A stretch of DNA of 64,000 bases, taken from positions 8,710,001 through 8,774,000 of the forward strand of contig NC_022657.1 in assembly GCF_000494755.1 (NCBI RefSeq), in the 5' to 3' direction. The notes below the pieces were generated by a model. That model had not been told where the DNA came from and ran no database searches. It saw nothing but the letters and a program-made list of their open reading frames with translations. Position 1 is the first letter of the stretch. Every line of letters begins with the position of its first letter. Origin of the DNA: Amorphoplanes friuliensis DSM 7358. GTDB lineage: Bacteria; Actinomycetota; Actinomycetes; Mycobacteriales; Micromonosporaceae. Of the stretch, positions 15,293 to 24,505 are shown in pieces. Both the position numbers and the translations under genes were made by a program.

Positions 15293-15799
15293 ATGACTTA
15301 CCCGCCGCCCGGTGGCACGCCGGACCCATATCAGCCCCAGCAGCCCTACGGGCAGCAGCCGGGCTACGACCCTTCGCAGCCGTATTCGCAGGACCCCTAT
15401 GCGGCTCCGGCCAGCGGCGCGCCGTCGAGCGGGCAGCCTTACGGCCAGCCTCCGCCCTACGGTGCCCCGTCGAGCGGGCAGCCCTACGGGCAGCCTGGTT
15501 ACGGGCAGCAGCCCGGTTACGGCCAGCCGTATGCGCAGCAGCCGTTCAACCAGGCGCCGCCGACCAACACGATGGCGATTCTGAGCCTGGTGTTCGCCTT
15601 TGTGTTCGCGCCCGCCGCGATCGTCATGGGGCACATCGCCAAGAAGCAGATGCGTCAGACGGGTGAGTCCGGTGAGGGGCTGGCCACGGCCGGTCTGTGG
15701 CTGGGCTACATCTTCACCAGCATCTACGTGCTGATCTGCGCGTTCTACATCATCGTCGCGATCTTCGCGATCGGTTCGAGCAGCGGCACGACCTACTGA
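15293..15799 (+). CDS. DUF4190 membrane protein with Pro/Gln/Tyr-rich N-terminus
   Basis: A 168-residue protein. Residues 1-96 are a low-complexity Pro/Gln/Gly/Tyr region with repeated SGQPYGQP and GYGQQPGYG motifs. Two membrane helices follow, with the DUF4190 signature FAPAAIVMGHIAKKQMRQTGESGEGLATAGLWLGY between and around them. The family is common in actinobacteria and uncharacterised. ATG at 15293 is preceded by AGGAGGACCTTTA. A second DUF4190 gene lies 1.1 kb downstream with the same orientation, beyond a convergent SDR gene. Confidence 0.87.
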   Translation: MTYPPPGGTPDPYQPQQPYGQQPGYDPSQPYSQDPYAAPASGAPSSGQPYGQPPPYGAPSSGQPYGQPGYGQQPGYGQPYAQQPFNQAPPTNTMAILSLVFAFVFAPAAIVMGHIAKKQMRQTGESGEGLATAGLWLGYIFTSIYVLICAFYIIVAIFAIGSSSGTTY

Positions 15800-15806
15800 T
15801 GCCGGT

Positions 15807-15838
15807 CAGGCCCGGTGGACCACGGTCCGCCGGGCCTG
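15807..15838. terminator. Bidirectional terminator hairpin
   Basis: CAGGCCCGG at 15807-15815 pairs with CCGGGCCTG at 15830-15838, with an inner GGACC/GGTCC stem. It lies between the convergent DUF4190 and SDR genes and could serve both. Confidence 0.72.
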
Positions 15839-15851
15839 CGCAAGCTGCGGA

Positions 15852-16796
15852 TCAGCGGAATTCCGCCTCGCGGACGCTGTTGCCGCCGTCGACGACCAGC
15901 ATCTGGCCCGTGATGTAGGACGCGGCCGGCGAGCAGAGGAACGCGATCGCCGCGGCGACCTCGTCCGGGGTGCCGGGGCGGCCGATCGGGGTGCCGAGAC
16001 CCTGCTTGATCTCCGTGACCGTCGACGCCGCCGTGTAGATCGTTCCGGGGGCGACGCAGTTGACGTTGATGCCGTCGGCGACCAGTTCCATCGCCAGTGC
16101 GCGGGTCAGACCGACCACGCCCGACTTCGCAGCCGCGTAGGCCGCCTCGGTGGGGAGTGCGTTGATCGGGCCGGCCGTTGCCGCGAGGTTCACGATGCGG
16201 CCCCAGCCCTGCTCCGACATGCCGCCGACAAACGCGCGGCTGCACAGGAACGCCGTGCTCAGGTTCCGGTCGATCTCCGCGCGCCACTCGTCGTAGGTTA
16301 GCTGTGCAACCGGCCGGAGCACCTCGGGGCTCGTACGGCTGGCTAGACCGGCGTTGTTGACCAGAACCTCCACGTCACCGAGCTGGTCGGCGATCGCGTC
16401 AGCGAGGGCACCGACCTCGGCCTCGTCGGTGAGGTCGGCGACAAAACCGGTCACGCCGAGCTCCGACGCGCGTTCGTGGATGCGGCGGGTCGTGGAGACG
16501 ATCGCCACGCGGGCGCCCAGGTCACGGAGGCGGCGAGCCGTCGCGTACCCGATGCCGTCCGGGCTGCCCGCGCCCGTCACCAGGGCGACCTTTCCGTCCA
16601 GGCGGAGCGTCACGGGGCCCTCCTCGGCTTCGACCTCGGTCGCGGGTTCGTCCTGGGTGAGATCGACGGGATCCGGCTCCTGGTCCTGCTCGGGCTCGGA
16701 ACTGGGCGCGGCAGACCTGGGGCGGCGGCCGGCGGCGGGGCGGGTGGCATCCCGCCTCGACCGGCTGCCGCTGGCGGAACGGGCGTCGAAGACCAT
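15852..16796 (-). CDS. SDR-family NAD(P)-dependent oxidoreductase
   Basis: A 314-residue protein. An acidic and basic low-complexity N-terminus of about 70 residues precedes a classical short-chain dehydrogenase: cofactor motif VALVTGAGSPDGIGYATA, NNAG in EVLVNNAGLASR, catalytic YAAAK, and the C-terminal GQMLVVDGG. It resembles FabG-type 3-oxoacyl reductases, but the substrate is unknown. The ATG at 16796 is one choice; a GTG nearer the SDR core would drop the disordered extension. Confidence 0.87.
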   Translation of the reverse strand: MVFDARSASGSRSRRDATRPAAGRRPRSAAPSSEPEQDQEPDPVDLTQDEPATEVEAEEGPVTLRLDGKVALVTGAGSPDGIGYATARRLRDLGARVAIVSTTRRIHERASELGVTGFVADLTDEAEVGALADAIADQLGDVEVLVNNAGLASRTSPEVLRPVAQLTYDEWRAEIDRNLSTAFLCSRAFVGGMSEQGWGRIVNLAATAGPINALPTEAAYAAAKSGVVGLTRALAMELVADGINVNCVAPGTIYTAASTVTEIKQGLGTPIGRPGTPDEVAAAIAFLCSPAASYITGQMLVVDGGNSVREAEFR

Positions 16797-16925
16797 GCGG
16801 CGATCCTGCCCGCTCCCGCCTGCCGGGGCAAACATCGAACACCCGTGGCGCACCGCGGACAGGCGACGGCCGTGACAGCGGCAAGTATTCTGGCGGGCGG
16901 ACACGACGCGCCGGAGGAGGAAGTC

Positions 16926-17543
16926 ATGACCTATCCGCCGACGCCCGGGCCGGACGGCACCTACCCGCCGCCACCGGACCCGCCGGTGCAGGCCTACCAG
17001 CCGCCGGAGCCCTACCAGCCACCGCACAACCAGAGCTACCCGCCGCCGCAGGCCTACGAGCCTCCGCAGCCCTACCAGCCACCCAGCTACGGACAAAGCG
17101 GCGGCTACGGACAGAGCGGCTACGGACAGAGCGGCGGCTACGGCACCACCCCGAGCTACGGCGCCACCCCCGACTACGGCAAGCAGCCGGGCTACGAGCT
17201 CCAGCAGCAGGGCTACGGGAGCCTGCCCGGCAGCCCTTACTCGTACCCGAACGGTGGTTATCCGCCCACCCGCCCGACGGAAGGTATGGCCATCGCCTCG
17301 CTGGTGGTGGCTTGTGCGAGCGTCGCCGGGCTCTGCTTCTGGGGTGTCGGCGGTCTCCTCGGCATCGTCGGCGCGGTGTTCGGGCATGTCGCCCGGCGCC
17401 GGATCCGCACCACGGGCAACAACGGCAGTGGTCTGGCCCTGGCGGGCATCATCATCGGCTGGGCTGTGACCGGCGTGGCGGTGCTCGGTGCGATTTTCCT
17501 CTTCGCCGCCGTCATATCCGACTCCGGACGGACGACCTACTAG
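16926..17543 (+). CDS. DUF4190 membrane protein, second copy
   Basis: A 205-residue paralogue of the gene at 15293. The N-terminal 115 residues are Pro/Tyr/Gln/Gly-rich (PPEPYQPPHNQSYPPPQAY, then SGGYGQSGYGQSGGYG). The two-helix DUF4190 domain follows, with LLGIVGAVFGHVARRRIRTTG and NGSGLALAGIIIGW. ATG at 16926 has GGAGGAGGAA upstream. The stop codon overlaps that of the convergent lipoprotein gene in the shared sequence CTAG. Confidence 0.87.
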   Translation: MTYPPTPGPDGTYPPPPDPPVQAYQPPEPYQPPHNQSYPPPQAYEPPQPYQPPSYGQSGGYGQSGYGQSGGYGTTPSYGATPDYGKQPGYELQQQGYGSLPGSPYSYPNGGYPPTRPTEGMAIASLVVACASVAGLCFWGVGGLLGIVGAVFGHVARRRIRTTGNNGSGLALAGIIIGWAVTGVAVLGAIFLFAAVISDSGRTTY

Positions 17544-18175
17544 CCACCCGGCTGGGGCGCCGTCGGCACGCCGGGGACCGCCAGCGGCACCACCGGGCCC
17601 TGTTCGACGAAGACCAGCGGGGCCGTACGCCCGTAGCGCCGGGACATCTCCGAGCGGGCCAGGTCGACGTCGCCGGTGCCGATCTCCACGCCGACGCCGT
17701 CGTGGCGGGCCGCGATGCTCGAGATGCGGACGCCGTGGGCCTGCCAGGCCGGGATGTCGGCGACGAGGCGGTCGTTCCATTCCATCAGCTCGGCCAGGCT
17801 GTGCCCGGCGTCGCGGACCACGATGCAGGTGTCTTCGGCGCTGTTCCGGATGAAGTCGTCGAAGGGGGCCGACGGCACGCGGTAGACGATCGCGCGCACC
17901 CGTTCCTGGTCGACTTCCAGGCCGGCGTAGCTCGTCGGGAAGTCGGCCCGGCCGCCGGCGTCGATCCGGGCCATGGCTGCTTCCAGCGCCGGCGGGGTCG
18001 CGGGGAGGATGCGGCCGCCCATCGTCACCGTCTCGGGCGTACGCGAGAACTCGCAGCCCGCGGTCGTCCAGCCGCCGGTGAGGCCGGTTTCGGGGGTCTC
18101 GGGCTCGCCGCAGGCGCTCGTCACGAGCACCGCCCCGAGCAGCAGCAGACAGAGCCGGTATCGATCGCTGCGCAT
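17540..18175 (-). CDS. Secreted lipoprotein of unknown function
   Basis: A 211-residue protein. A type II signal peptide ends in the lipobox LVTSAC, giving a lipid-anchored Cys near residue 22. The mature part has three further Cys and no domain I recognise. It is Pro/Thr-rich directly after the anchor. ATG at 18175. The preceding EamA permease gene stops 44 bp upstream on the same strand. Conserved regions such as DDFIRNSAEDTCIVVRDAG could mark an actinobacterial family, but I cannot name it. Confidence 0.78.
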   Translation of the reverse strand: MRSDRYRLCLLLLGAVLVTSACGEPETPETGLTGGWTTAGCEFSRTPETVTMGGRILPATPPALEAAMARIDAGGRADFPTSYAGLEVDQERVRAIVYRVPSAPFDDFIRNSAEDTCIVVRDAGHSLAELMEWNDRLVADIPAWQAHGVRISSIAARHDGVGVEIGTGDVDLARSEMSRRYGRTAPLVFVEQGPVVPLAVPGVPTAPQPGG

Positions 18176-18219
18176 CTCATCCCACCTCTCTACCGCGGGC
18201 GGCGGCAGTTCGCCAAGGT

Positions 18220-19161
18220 TCAACGAGGCGGGGCGGGATCGGCCACATCGGCCGGCGCGGCCGGGGAGCCCAGGGCGGCACGGCGGCGGGCACCGCCGAG
18301 CACCACCACTGCCACGCCGACGACCAGCAGGCCCAGGCCCGGGAGGGCGGCGACCCGGGGTGTCTGTCCGAGCCAGGCCCAGGCCAGCAGCGCCGCGCCG
18401 GGGACCTCCAGCAGGATCAGCACGCTCACCGTCGTCGCGGACGTGCGGTGCAGCGCGTAGTTGAACATCGAGTGCCCGAGCAGCTGCGCCCCGACCACCA
18501 GCGCCAGGATCGCGGCCCAGGTCCGGTTGTCGTACCCGTGCAGCTGCACCCGCCCGACCACACACACGACCAGCAGCAACGCGCCGCACGTGCCGTAGCA
18601 GACCCACGTGTACGTCGTGGTGCTGAGACTGGCGCGCGCCCGTTCGCCGTACGCGGTGTAGATCGAGGCGGCGATCGCGCCGATCAGGGCGAGGACGTCG
18701 GCGAGGACGGCCTGTCCCGAGACGCCGATGTCGATGCCGGTCGCCCAGGCCGCACCGGCGACGGCGAGGCCGATGCCGACCCAGCCGGCGGTCGACGGCC
18801 GTTTGCCCTGCGCCGCGGCGATCAGGCCCTGCCAGACCGGCTGCGTCGCCACCAGCGCGGTGGCGGTCGCCACGGACCCCAGCTGCACGCTCGGCATCCA
18901 GGTGGCGAAGTGCAGCGCGAGGGCGACCCCGGCGAGCACCGCGAAGACGCCACTACGGCTGCGGAGGGTCGCCAGCTCGAACCGGCGCGGCCCGACCGTG
19001 ATCGGCGTCAGGGCCGCGAAGGCCAGCCCGTTGCGCCAGAACGCCACGGCCAGGGCCGGAGCGGCCGCGAACGCGATCAGTGGCGCCGACGAGGACACCG
19101 CCAGGACCGCCACGGTCAGTGCGGCTCCCGTGAGCAATGCGGGTGTTGAACGCATATTCAT
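18220..19161 (-). CDS. EamA/DMT-superfamily transporter
   Basis: A 313-residue permease with ten predicted membrane helices in two EamA repeats. Family marks are PALAVAFWRNGLAFAALTP in the first repeat, ATALVATQPVWQGLIAAA after it, and HRTSATTVSVLILLEVPGAALLAWAWLG near the end. It likely exports a metabolite or amino acid, with unknown substrate. Two ATG codons, 19161 and 19155, are possible; the second is better spaced from a GGGGG run. Confidence 0.88.
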   Translation of the reverse strand: MNMRSTPALLTGAALTVAVLAVSSSAPLIAFAAAPALAVAFWRNGLAFAALTPITVGPRRFELATLRSRSGVFAVLAGVALALHFATWMPSVQLGSVATATALVATQPVWQGLIAAAQGKRPSTAGWVGIGLAVAGAAWATGIDIGVSGQAVLADVLALIGAIAASIYTAYGERARASLSTTTYTWVCYGTCGALLLVVCVVGRVQLHGYDNRTWAAILALVVGAQLLGHSMFNYALHRTSATTVSVLILLEVPGAALLAWAWLGQTPRVAALPGLGLLVVGVAVVVLGGARRRAALGSPAAPADVADPAPPR

Positions 19162-19287
19162 CCCCCGCCGTCGCTTCTTGCATATCGACACATCACAGTT
19201 TGTTGACCTCAGTTGTACGGAAAGTGAGCCACTCGCTACGCTCGCCGCCGATGCATTTTCGTCAATCCCTCTGGAGAGTGGTTTTCC

Positions 19288-19986
19288 ATGGCCGCGTACC
19301 AAGCGGTGGTGTTCGACTTTTTCGGCACTCTGACCCGTTCCGTTCGGAGGGGGCCTCAGCACGCCGAGATCGCCCGGGCACTCGGCTGTGATCCCGACGC
19401 GGTGCTCAGCGTTCTGGACCGCACCTTTCAGGTCCGGGCACGAGGTCATTTCGGCTCGGCCGAAGCCACCCTACGATGGGTCACCGAGCAGGCCGGTGGC
19501 AGCCCGCGAACAGCACAACTGCAGGCCGCGGTGCCTGCCCGCGTGAATGCCCTGAAAGCCGACACCCGGCTGCGCCCCGACGCGGAAAGCGTTCTCGAGG
19601 CCATCAAGCGACGCGGCCTCCGCACCGCGCTGATCAGTGATTGCACTCACGAACTGCCCGCTTTCCTGCCGAGCATGCCGATCGCCCCGCTGCTCGACGT
19701 GAACGTCTTCTCGGTCGAGGTCGGCCGGTGCAAACCCGACCCGCTGATCTACCTCGAGGCGTGCTGGCGCCTGCGCGTCGCCCCCGAGGACTGCCTCTAC
19801 GTCGGTGACGGCGGCAGCCACGAGCTCACCGGGGCGGCGGCGGTCGGCATGACACCCGTACGCCTGGCTGCGCCGGACCTCGGCGACCACCTGGTCTTCG
19901 ACGCGGACGAGGATTTTGCCGGGCTCACCGTGCCGTCGCTGACGGCGGTCCTGGACCTGCTGGATCGCGTCCCGGCACTGACCTGA
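19288..19986 (+). CDS. HAD-superfamily hydrolase
   Basis: A 232-residue HAD protein. Motif I is AVVFDFFGTLT, in which the second Asp of the usual DxD is Phe, as in haloacid-dehalogenase and some phosphonatase-type members. Motif II is TALISDCTHE, motif III includes GRCKPDPLIYLEA, and motif IV is LYVGDGGSHELTGA. It could be a phosphatase with a modified acid/base residue or a dehalogenase-like enzyme. ATG at 19288, divergent from the EamA gene by 126 bp. Confidence 0.88.
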   Translation: MAAYQAVVFDFFGTLTRSVRRGPQHAEIARALGCDPDAVLSVLDRTFQVRARGHFGSAEATLRWVTEQAGGSPRTAQLQAAVPARVNALKADTRLRPDAESVLEAIKRRGLRTALISDCTHELPAFLPSMPIAPLLDVNVFSVEVGRCKPDPLIYLEACWRLRVAPEDCLYVGDGGSHELTGAAAVGMTPVRLAAPDLGDHLVFDADEDFAGLTVPSLTAVLDLLDRVPALT

Positions 19987-20006
19987 GCGCATGCGAGGAT
20001 GGCCCG

Positions 20007-20507
20007 GTGACGACCGAGCTGGTGGCTGAGGCGATCAAGAAGGCCGGCATCGCCTGGATCGGCGCGGCCGGGGGCGGTCCGGCGCGGGGCCTCTGGGTCA
20101 TGCCGCTCGACGGCGCGCTGATCGTGGTCTGCGGGCTCGGCGAGCAGGCGGCGCCGGGCCTGGCCGAGGCCACGCGGGCCGAGGTGCGCCTGCGCGGCGA
20201 CAACGGCGGTCTCATCCTCATCGTCGAGGCGCAGGTCGAGCGGCTGACACCGGGCAGCGAGGCGTGGGCGGAGATCGCCCCGCAGCTCGCCGGCAAGCGG
20301 CTCAACGCCTCGGGAACGGCCGAGCAGGTGGTCGCCCGGTGGGCCGAGACCGGCTGCGCGGTCCTGCGCCTGACCCCGACGGAGGACCTGGTCGCCGCGC
20401 CGGGCCTGCCGTCCGACTCGGCCGCGGCACCTCCGCGCGAGACCCCGGCGCGCATCCGGGTCCGGAGTCCGTTCAAGCTGCACCGGGCCCGCAAAAGAAA
20501 TCTCTAG
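20007..20507 (+). CDS. Conserved hypothetical protein
   Basis: A 166-residue protein that I do not recognise. It is soluble, with alternating hydrophobic strands (GLWVMPLDGALIVVCGLGEQ, NGGLILIVEAQVERLTPG) that suggest a beta-barrel or split-barrel fold, and a strongly basic C-terminal tail (RSPFKLHRARKRN). GTG start at 20007, 20 bp after the HAD gene, so co-transcription is likely. Codon use resembles the neighbours, so it looks like a real gene. Confidence 0.7.
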   Translation: MTTELVAEAIKKAGIAWIGAAGGGPARGLWVMPLDGALIVVCGLGEQAAPGLAEATRAEVRLRGDNGGLILIVEAQVERLTPGSEAWAEIAPQLAGKRLNASGTAEQVVARWAETGCAVLRLTPTEDLVAAPGLPSDSAAAPPRETPARIRVRSPFKLHRARKRNL

Positions 20508-20603
20508 ACCCAGGATGTCCCAGCTCAGCGGGGGTACGGGCCGTCGCTCCCGCGGACACCGGTCGCTGCGCGTCCCTGCCGGGCCCGTGCTTCCGACAGA
20601 TCT

Positions 20604-21476
20604 TCAGCCGATGAACGGTGGCACCGCGATCTCGCCGCGCGCGATCGCCACGACGTGGCCGGAGACCGTGGCGGTGGTCACCGCGCCGCCCGAGGCTGTC
20701 ACCGTGCACTCCAGCAGCGACGGCCGGTGCATCTCGACGCCCTGATGGACCGTGTAGGACGACGTCCCGTCGCCGGGCAGCCAGCCGTTTCCGACCAGCC
20801 ACACACCCAGCCCGAGCGCCGCCGACCCGGTCGCCGGATCCTCCGGCACGGACACACCCGGACAGAACACCCGGACATAGGCGGTACGCGTGTCGGCGTC
20901 CCAGGCGAAAACACTGATCCCGGTGACCTTCAACGCCCGGGCCCGCTCGGAATGGGCCCACGCCCGCGCCAGAGCGTCCCGGTGCACCGGCAGGAGAACG
21001 AACTCCAGCCCGCACCCCGCCCGCGCGGGCAGGGCCGAGCCGCCGGCGAAGTCCTCGGCGTCGAGCCCGACCAGGTCCAGCAGCTCGTCGGCGGGCAGAC
21101 CCGCACTCAGCGTCGGTGTGCCCCCGGTGAGCGTCGCGGAGGCCGGCGTCACCGAGATCGGCAGCAGACCCGCACCGCACTCCTGCACGATCTCGCCGGC
21201 CTCGGCCAGACCACGCCGTACCGACGTCACCGCCGCACCGATGCTCGGATGCCCCGCGAACGGCAGCTCGGTCTCGGGAGTGAAGATCCGGGCGCGGTAG
21301 GTCGCCCCGGCCGTGGACGGCAGGACGAAGATGGTCTCCGACAGGTTGAACTCGCGGGCCAGCAGTTGCATCTGATCCCCGGCGAGCCCCTCACCACCGA
21401 AAACGACCGCCAGCGGGTTTCCCGCGTACGGGCGGTCGGTGAACACATCCACGATCTCGTACGCCACGGTAGACAT
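20604..21476 (-). CDS. PhzF-family isomerase/epimerase-like protein
   Basis: A 290-residue PhzF protein with two similar halves. Marks are YEIVDVFTDRPYAGNPLAVV at the N-terminus, FNLSETIFVLP with the catalytic Glu, FTPETELPFAGHPSIGAA, and in the second half RVFCPGVSVPEDPATGSAA. PhzF itself acts in phenazine synthesis, but no other phz genes are present, so this is a generic family member with unknown substrate. ATG at 21476, divergent from the MgtE-like gene by 27 bp. Confidence 0.92.
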   Translation of the reverse strand: MSTVAYEIVDVFTDRPYAGNPLAVVFGGEGLAGDQMQLLAREFNLSETIFVLPSTAGATYRARIFTPETELPFAGHPSIGAAVTSVRRGLAEAGEIVQECGAGLLPISVTPASATLTGGTPTLSAGLPADELLDLVGLDAEDFAGGSALPARAGCGLEFVLLPVHRDALARAWAHSERARALKVTGISVFAWDADTRTAYVRVFCPGVSVPEDPATGSAALGLGVWLVGNGWLPGDGTSSYTVHQGVEMHRPSLLECTVTASGGAVTTATVSGHVVAIARGEIAVPPFIG

Positions 21477-21503
21477 GGGTCGACGCTAACTTAGGCTGGA
21501 GCC

Positions 21504-22799
21504 GTGACCATGGGGAGCAGGGTTTACCTGGCGCGGCTCGCGGCGCTGCCCGTTTTTGACCCCAACGGCGATCGTGTCGGCCGGGTTCGCGACGCCGTCA
21601 TCCGTCTACGCACCACGAACAGACCGCCGCAGGTGGTCGGTCTGGTCGCCGAGATGGCGCTGCGCCGGCGCATCTTTCTGCCCATCGGGCGGTTCACGTC
21701 GATGGACGCCGAATCCGTCGTGCTGAGCACCGGCATGCTCAATCTGCGCCGCTTCGAGAAGCGGCCGAACGAGCTGCTCGTCCTCGAGGAGGTGCTGGAC
21801 CGCCGGGTGACCGTCGAGCCGGAGGACCGCCAGGGCCCCGGCCAGCCCGGCTCGGTGGTCGACCTCGGCATGGAGCTCAACCGCAACAACGAGTGGCTGA
21901 TCACCCGGGTCGCCGTCCGGGAACACTCCGGCCGCCTCACCCGCCGCGGGCACACCTACCAGGTCGAGTACGACCGCGTACGCGGTCTGGTCGGGCCGAC
22001 CGACACCCAGGGCACCTCCAACCTGGTGGCGCTGCTCGAGCAGATGCGGCCGGCCGACATGGCGAATGCCCTGCAGGACCTCTCCGACTCCCGGCGTAAC
22101 GAGGTCGCGCACGCCCTGAGCGACCGGACGCTGGCCGACGTCCTCGAGGAGCTCCCCGAGCACGACCAGGTCGAGATCCTGGTCCAGCTGGACCGCGAAC
22201 GGGCCGCGGACGTCCTCGAACGGATGGACCCGGACGACGCCGCCGACCTCCTGGCCGAGCTGCCGAAGGCCGAACAGGCGGTCCTGCTGGACCTGATGGA
22301 GCCCGAGGAGGCGGCGCCGGTCCGCCAGCTGATGAGCTACACCCCCGGCACCGCGGGCTCGGTGATGACTTCGGAGCCGGTCATCCTGCCGCCGGACGCC
22401 ACGGTCGCCGAGGCGCTGGCCCGGATCCGCGAGCCCGAGCTGTCGCCGGTCGTCGCGGCCCAGGTTTTTGTCGCCCGCGCGCCGTCGGCCACACCGAGCG
22501 GGAAGTACCTCGGCATGGTCCACTTCCAGCGACTGCTCCGCGAACCCCCGTCCTCGATCCTCGGCGGCATCATCGAGACCGACCTCGACCCGCTGAGCCC
22601 CGAGACGGATCTCACCGAGATAACCCGACGGATGGCGACCTACGACATGGTGGCAATGCCCGTGGTCGACAGCGCGTACAGGCTGGTGGGGGCGGTGACG
22701 GTGGACGACGTGCTGGACCACTCGCTGCCCCGCGACTGGCGTGACCGTGACATCCAGGACGAGACGCCGACGCCGATCCTGCCCGGGGCCTCGGCATGA
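21504..22799 (+). CDS. MgtE N-domain plus CBS-pair protein without channel domain
   Basis: A 431-residue soluble protein. The N-terminus (about 1-165) has a PRC-barrel-like region (FDPNGDRVGRVRDAVI), then an MgtE intracellular N domain (about 175-280: ALLEQMRPADMANALQDL, LDRERAADVLERMDPDDAADLL) and two CBS motifs (about 285-420). The membrane pore of MgtE Mg2+ channels is absent, so it is more likely a Mg2+-sensing or regulatory relative, like mycobacterial Rv1232c. The downstream DUF1003 gene overlaps it by ATGA, a coupled pair. Confidence 0.9.
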   Translation: MTMGSRVYLARLAALPVFDPNGDRVGRVRDAVIRLRTTNRPPQVVGLVAEMALRRRIFLPIGRFTSMDAESVVLSTGMLNLRRFEKRPNELLVLEEVLDRRVTVEPEDRQGPGQPGSVVDLGMELNRNNEWLITRVAVREHSGRLTRRGHTYQVEYDRVRGLVGPTDTQGTSNLVALLEQMRPADMANALQDLSDSRRNEVAHALSDRTLADVLEELPEHDQVEILVQLDRERAADVLERMDPDDAADLLAELPKAEQAVLLDLMEPEEAAPVRQLMSYTPGTAGSVMTSEPVILPPDATVAEALARIREPELSPVVAAQVFVARAPSATPSGKYLGMVHFQRLLREPPSSILGGIIETDLDPLSPETDLTEITRRMATYDMVAMPVVDSAYRLVGAVTVDDVLDHSLPRDWRDRDIQDETPTPILPGASA

Positions 22800-23329
22800 C
22801 CGACCCGCGTCGCGACCGGCTCGACCGCCTCGACCAGCCCGTCGAGCCGGGCCGGGTCCGCCTGCCCCGTTTCGACCCCGAGGCGTTCGGCCGCTGGTCG
22901 GAGAGCATCGCCCGGTACATGGGCACGGCCAAGTTCATCGTCTACATGACGTTGGTCATCGCCGCGTGGTTCTTGTGGAACACCCTCGCGCCGTCGGGGA
23001 TGCGCTTCGACCCGTACACGTTCACGTTCCTGACTCTGGTCCTGTCCTTGCAGGCGTCCTATGCGGCGCCGCTGATCCTGCTCGCGCAGAACAGGCAGGC
23101 CGACCGGGACCGGTTGACCATGGAAGAGGACCGCCGGCGGGCGGCGATGCAGAAGGCCGACACGGAGTACCTGGCCCGGGAGATCGCCTCGCTGCGGATC
23201 GCCGTGGGTGAAGTGGCGACCCGTGACTTCGTCCGCTCCGAGCTGGCCCGGCTGGCCGACGAGTTGGACGAGGCAGCGCATCGACGACAGAAGCTGGAAC
23301 GCAAGGAGTGGGAGGAGGAGCGGACCTGA
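22796..23329 (+). CDS. DUF1003 family membrane protein
   Basis: A 177-residue protein with two membrane helices (FIVYMTLVIAAWFLWNTL and FTFLTLVLSLQASYAAPLIL) and the DUF1003 motif LILLAQNRQADRDR, followed by a long charged coiled-coil-like C-terminus. Its ATG overlaps the stop of the MgtE-like gene (ATGA), implying translational coupling and a joint role, perhaps in Mg2+ homeostasis. Function is not known experimentally. Confidence 0.9.
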   Translation: MTDPRRDRLDRLDQPVEPGRVRLPRFDPEAFGRWSESIARYMGTAKFIVYMTLVIAAWFLWNTLAPSGMRFDPYTFTFLTLVLSLQASYAAPLILLAQNRQADRDRLTMEEDRRRAAMQKADTEYLAREIASLRIAVGEVATRDFVRSELARLADELDEAAHRRQKLERKEWEEERT

Positions 23330-23341
23330 CACCGACGTAGC

Positions 23342-24502
23342 ATGGTCGGCATGTCCGCACCTGCCCCCACCATCGAAGACGCCATTCAGGCGGCTCTCGC
23401 CACCGTCGACGACCCCGAGATCCGCAAGCCGATCACCGATCTCGGCATGGTCAAGGGCTTCACGGTCTCCGGCAGCAGCGTGAAGGTCGAGCTGCTGCTC
23501 ACGGTCGCCGGCTGCCCGCTGCGGGACAAACTCACCTCCGACATCACCGCCGCGGTCACCACGATCCCGGGCATCACCTCGGTGGACATCGATTTCGGCG
23601 TGATGACCGAGGAGCAGCGCAAGGCCCTCCAGGTCACGCTGCGCGGCGGCGGCGAACAGCCCGCCGAGCCGGTCATCCCGTTCGCCCAGCCCGGCTCCAA
23701 GACCCGGGTGTACGCCGTGGCCAGCGGCAAGGGCGGCGTCGGCAAGTCCAGCGTCACCGTGAACCTGGCCGCGTCCCTGGCCAAGCGGGGCCTGTCGGTC
23801 GGCGTGGTCGACGCGGACATCTACGGCCACTCGGTGCCCCGGATGCTCGGCGTCGAGGGCCGTCCCACCCGCGTCGAAGACATGATCATGCCGCCGCAGT
23901 CGCACGGCGTGAAGGTCATCTCGATCGGGATGTTCACCGCGGGCAACGCCGCCGTCGTCTGGCGCGGGCCGATGCTCCACCGCGCGCTGCAGCAGTTCCT
24001 CGCCGACGTCTTCTGGGGCGAGCTCGACGTGCTGCTGCTGGACCTGCCGCCGGGCACCGGCGACGTGGCGATCTCGCTGGCCCAGCTGCTCCCGAACGCC
24101 GAGATCCTGGTCGTGACCACCCCGCAGATGGCCGCCGCCGAGGTGGCCGAGCGGGCCGGCGCGATCGCGATGCAGACCCACCAGCGCCTCGTGGGTGTGG
24201 TGGAGAACATGTCGTGGCTCGAGCTGCCCGACGGCTCCCGCATGGAGGTCTTCGGCGCGGGTGGCGGCCAGACGGTCGCCGACTCGCTCACGCAGACCAT
24301 GGGTGCCTCGGTGCCGCTGCTGGGTCAGATCCCGCTGGACACCCGGGTGCGCGAGGCGGGTGACGCGGGCACGCCCGTCGTGCTGGCCGAACCGGACGCC
24401 CCGGCCGCCAAGGCGCTGGACGCGGTCGCGGACCGCCTGGCCATCCGGCGTGAGTCGCTGGTCGGCAAGCCGCTCGGCCTGACGGTCAGCGCCCGGAGGT
24501 AG
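23342..24502 (+). CDS. mrp: Mrp/NBP35 family P-loop ATPase, Fe-S carrier
   Basis: A 386-residue protein. Residues 1-95 form a DUF59/MIP18 domain (DPEIRKPITDLGMVKGF), then a ParA-like ATPase with the deviant Walker A SGKGGVGKSSVTVN near residue 128, VVDADIYGHSVPRML, and DLPPGTGDVAISLAQL. The ApbC/Mrp family carries and transfers Fe-S clusters. The usual CxxC near the C-terminus is not evident here, as in many actinobacterial Mrp proteins. Start ATG 23342, or ATG 23351 nine bases later. It ends 3 bp before the convergent tatB stop. Confidence 0.93.
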   Translation: MVGMSAPAPTIEDAIQAALATVDDPEIRKPITDLGMVKGFTVSGSSVKVELLLTVAGCPLRDKLTSDITAAVTTIPGITSVDIDFGVMTEEQRKALQVTLRGGGEQPAEPVIPFAQPGSKTRVYAVASGKGGVGKSSVTVNLAASLAKRGLSVGVVDADIYGHSVPRMLGVEGRPTRVEDMIMPPQSHGVKVISIGMFTAGNAAVVWRGPMLHRALQQFLADVFWGELDVLLLDLPPGTGDVAISLAQLLPNAEILVVTTPQMAAAEVAERAGAIAMQTHQRLVGVVENMSWLELPDGSRMEVFGAGGGQTVADSLTQTMGASVPLLGQIPLDTRVREAGDAGTPVVLAEPDAPAAKALDAVADRLAIRRESLVGKPLGLTVSARR

Positions 24503-24505
24503 GGC

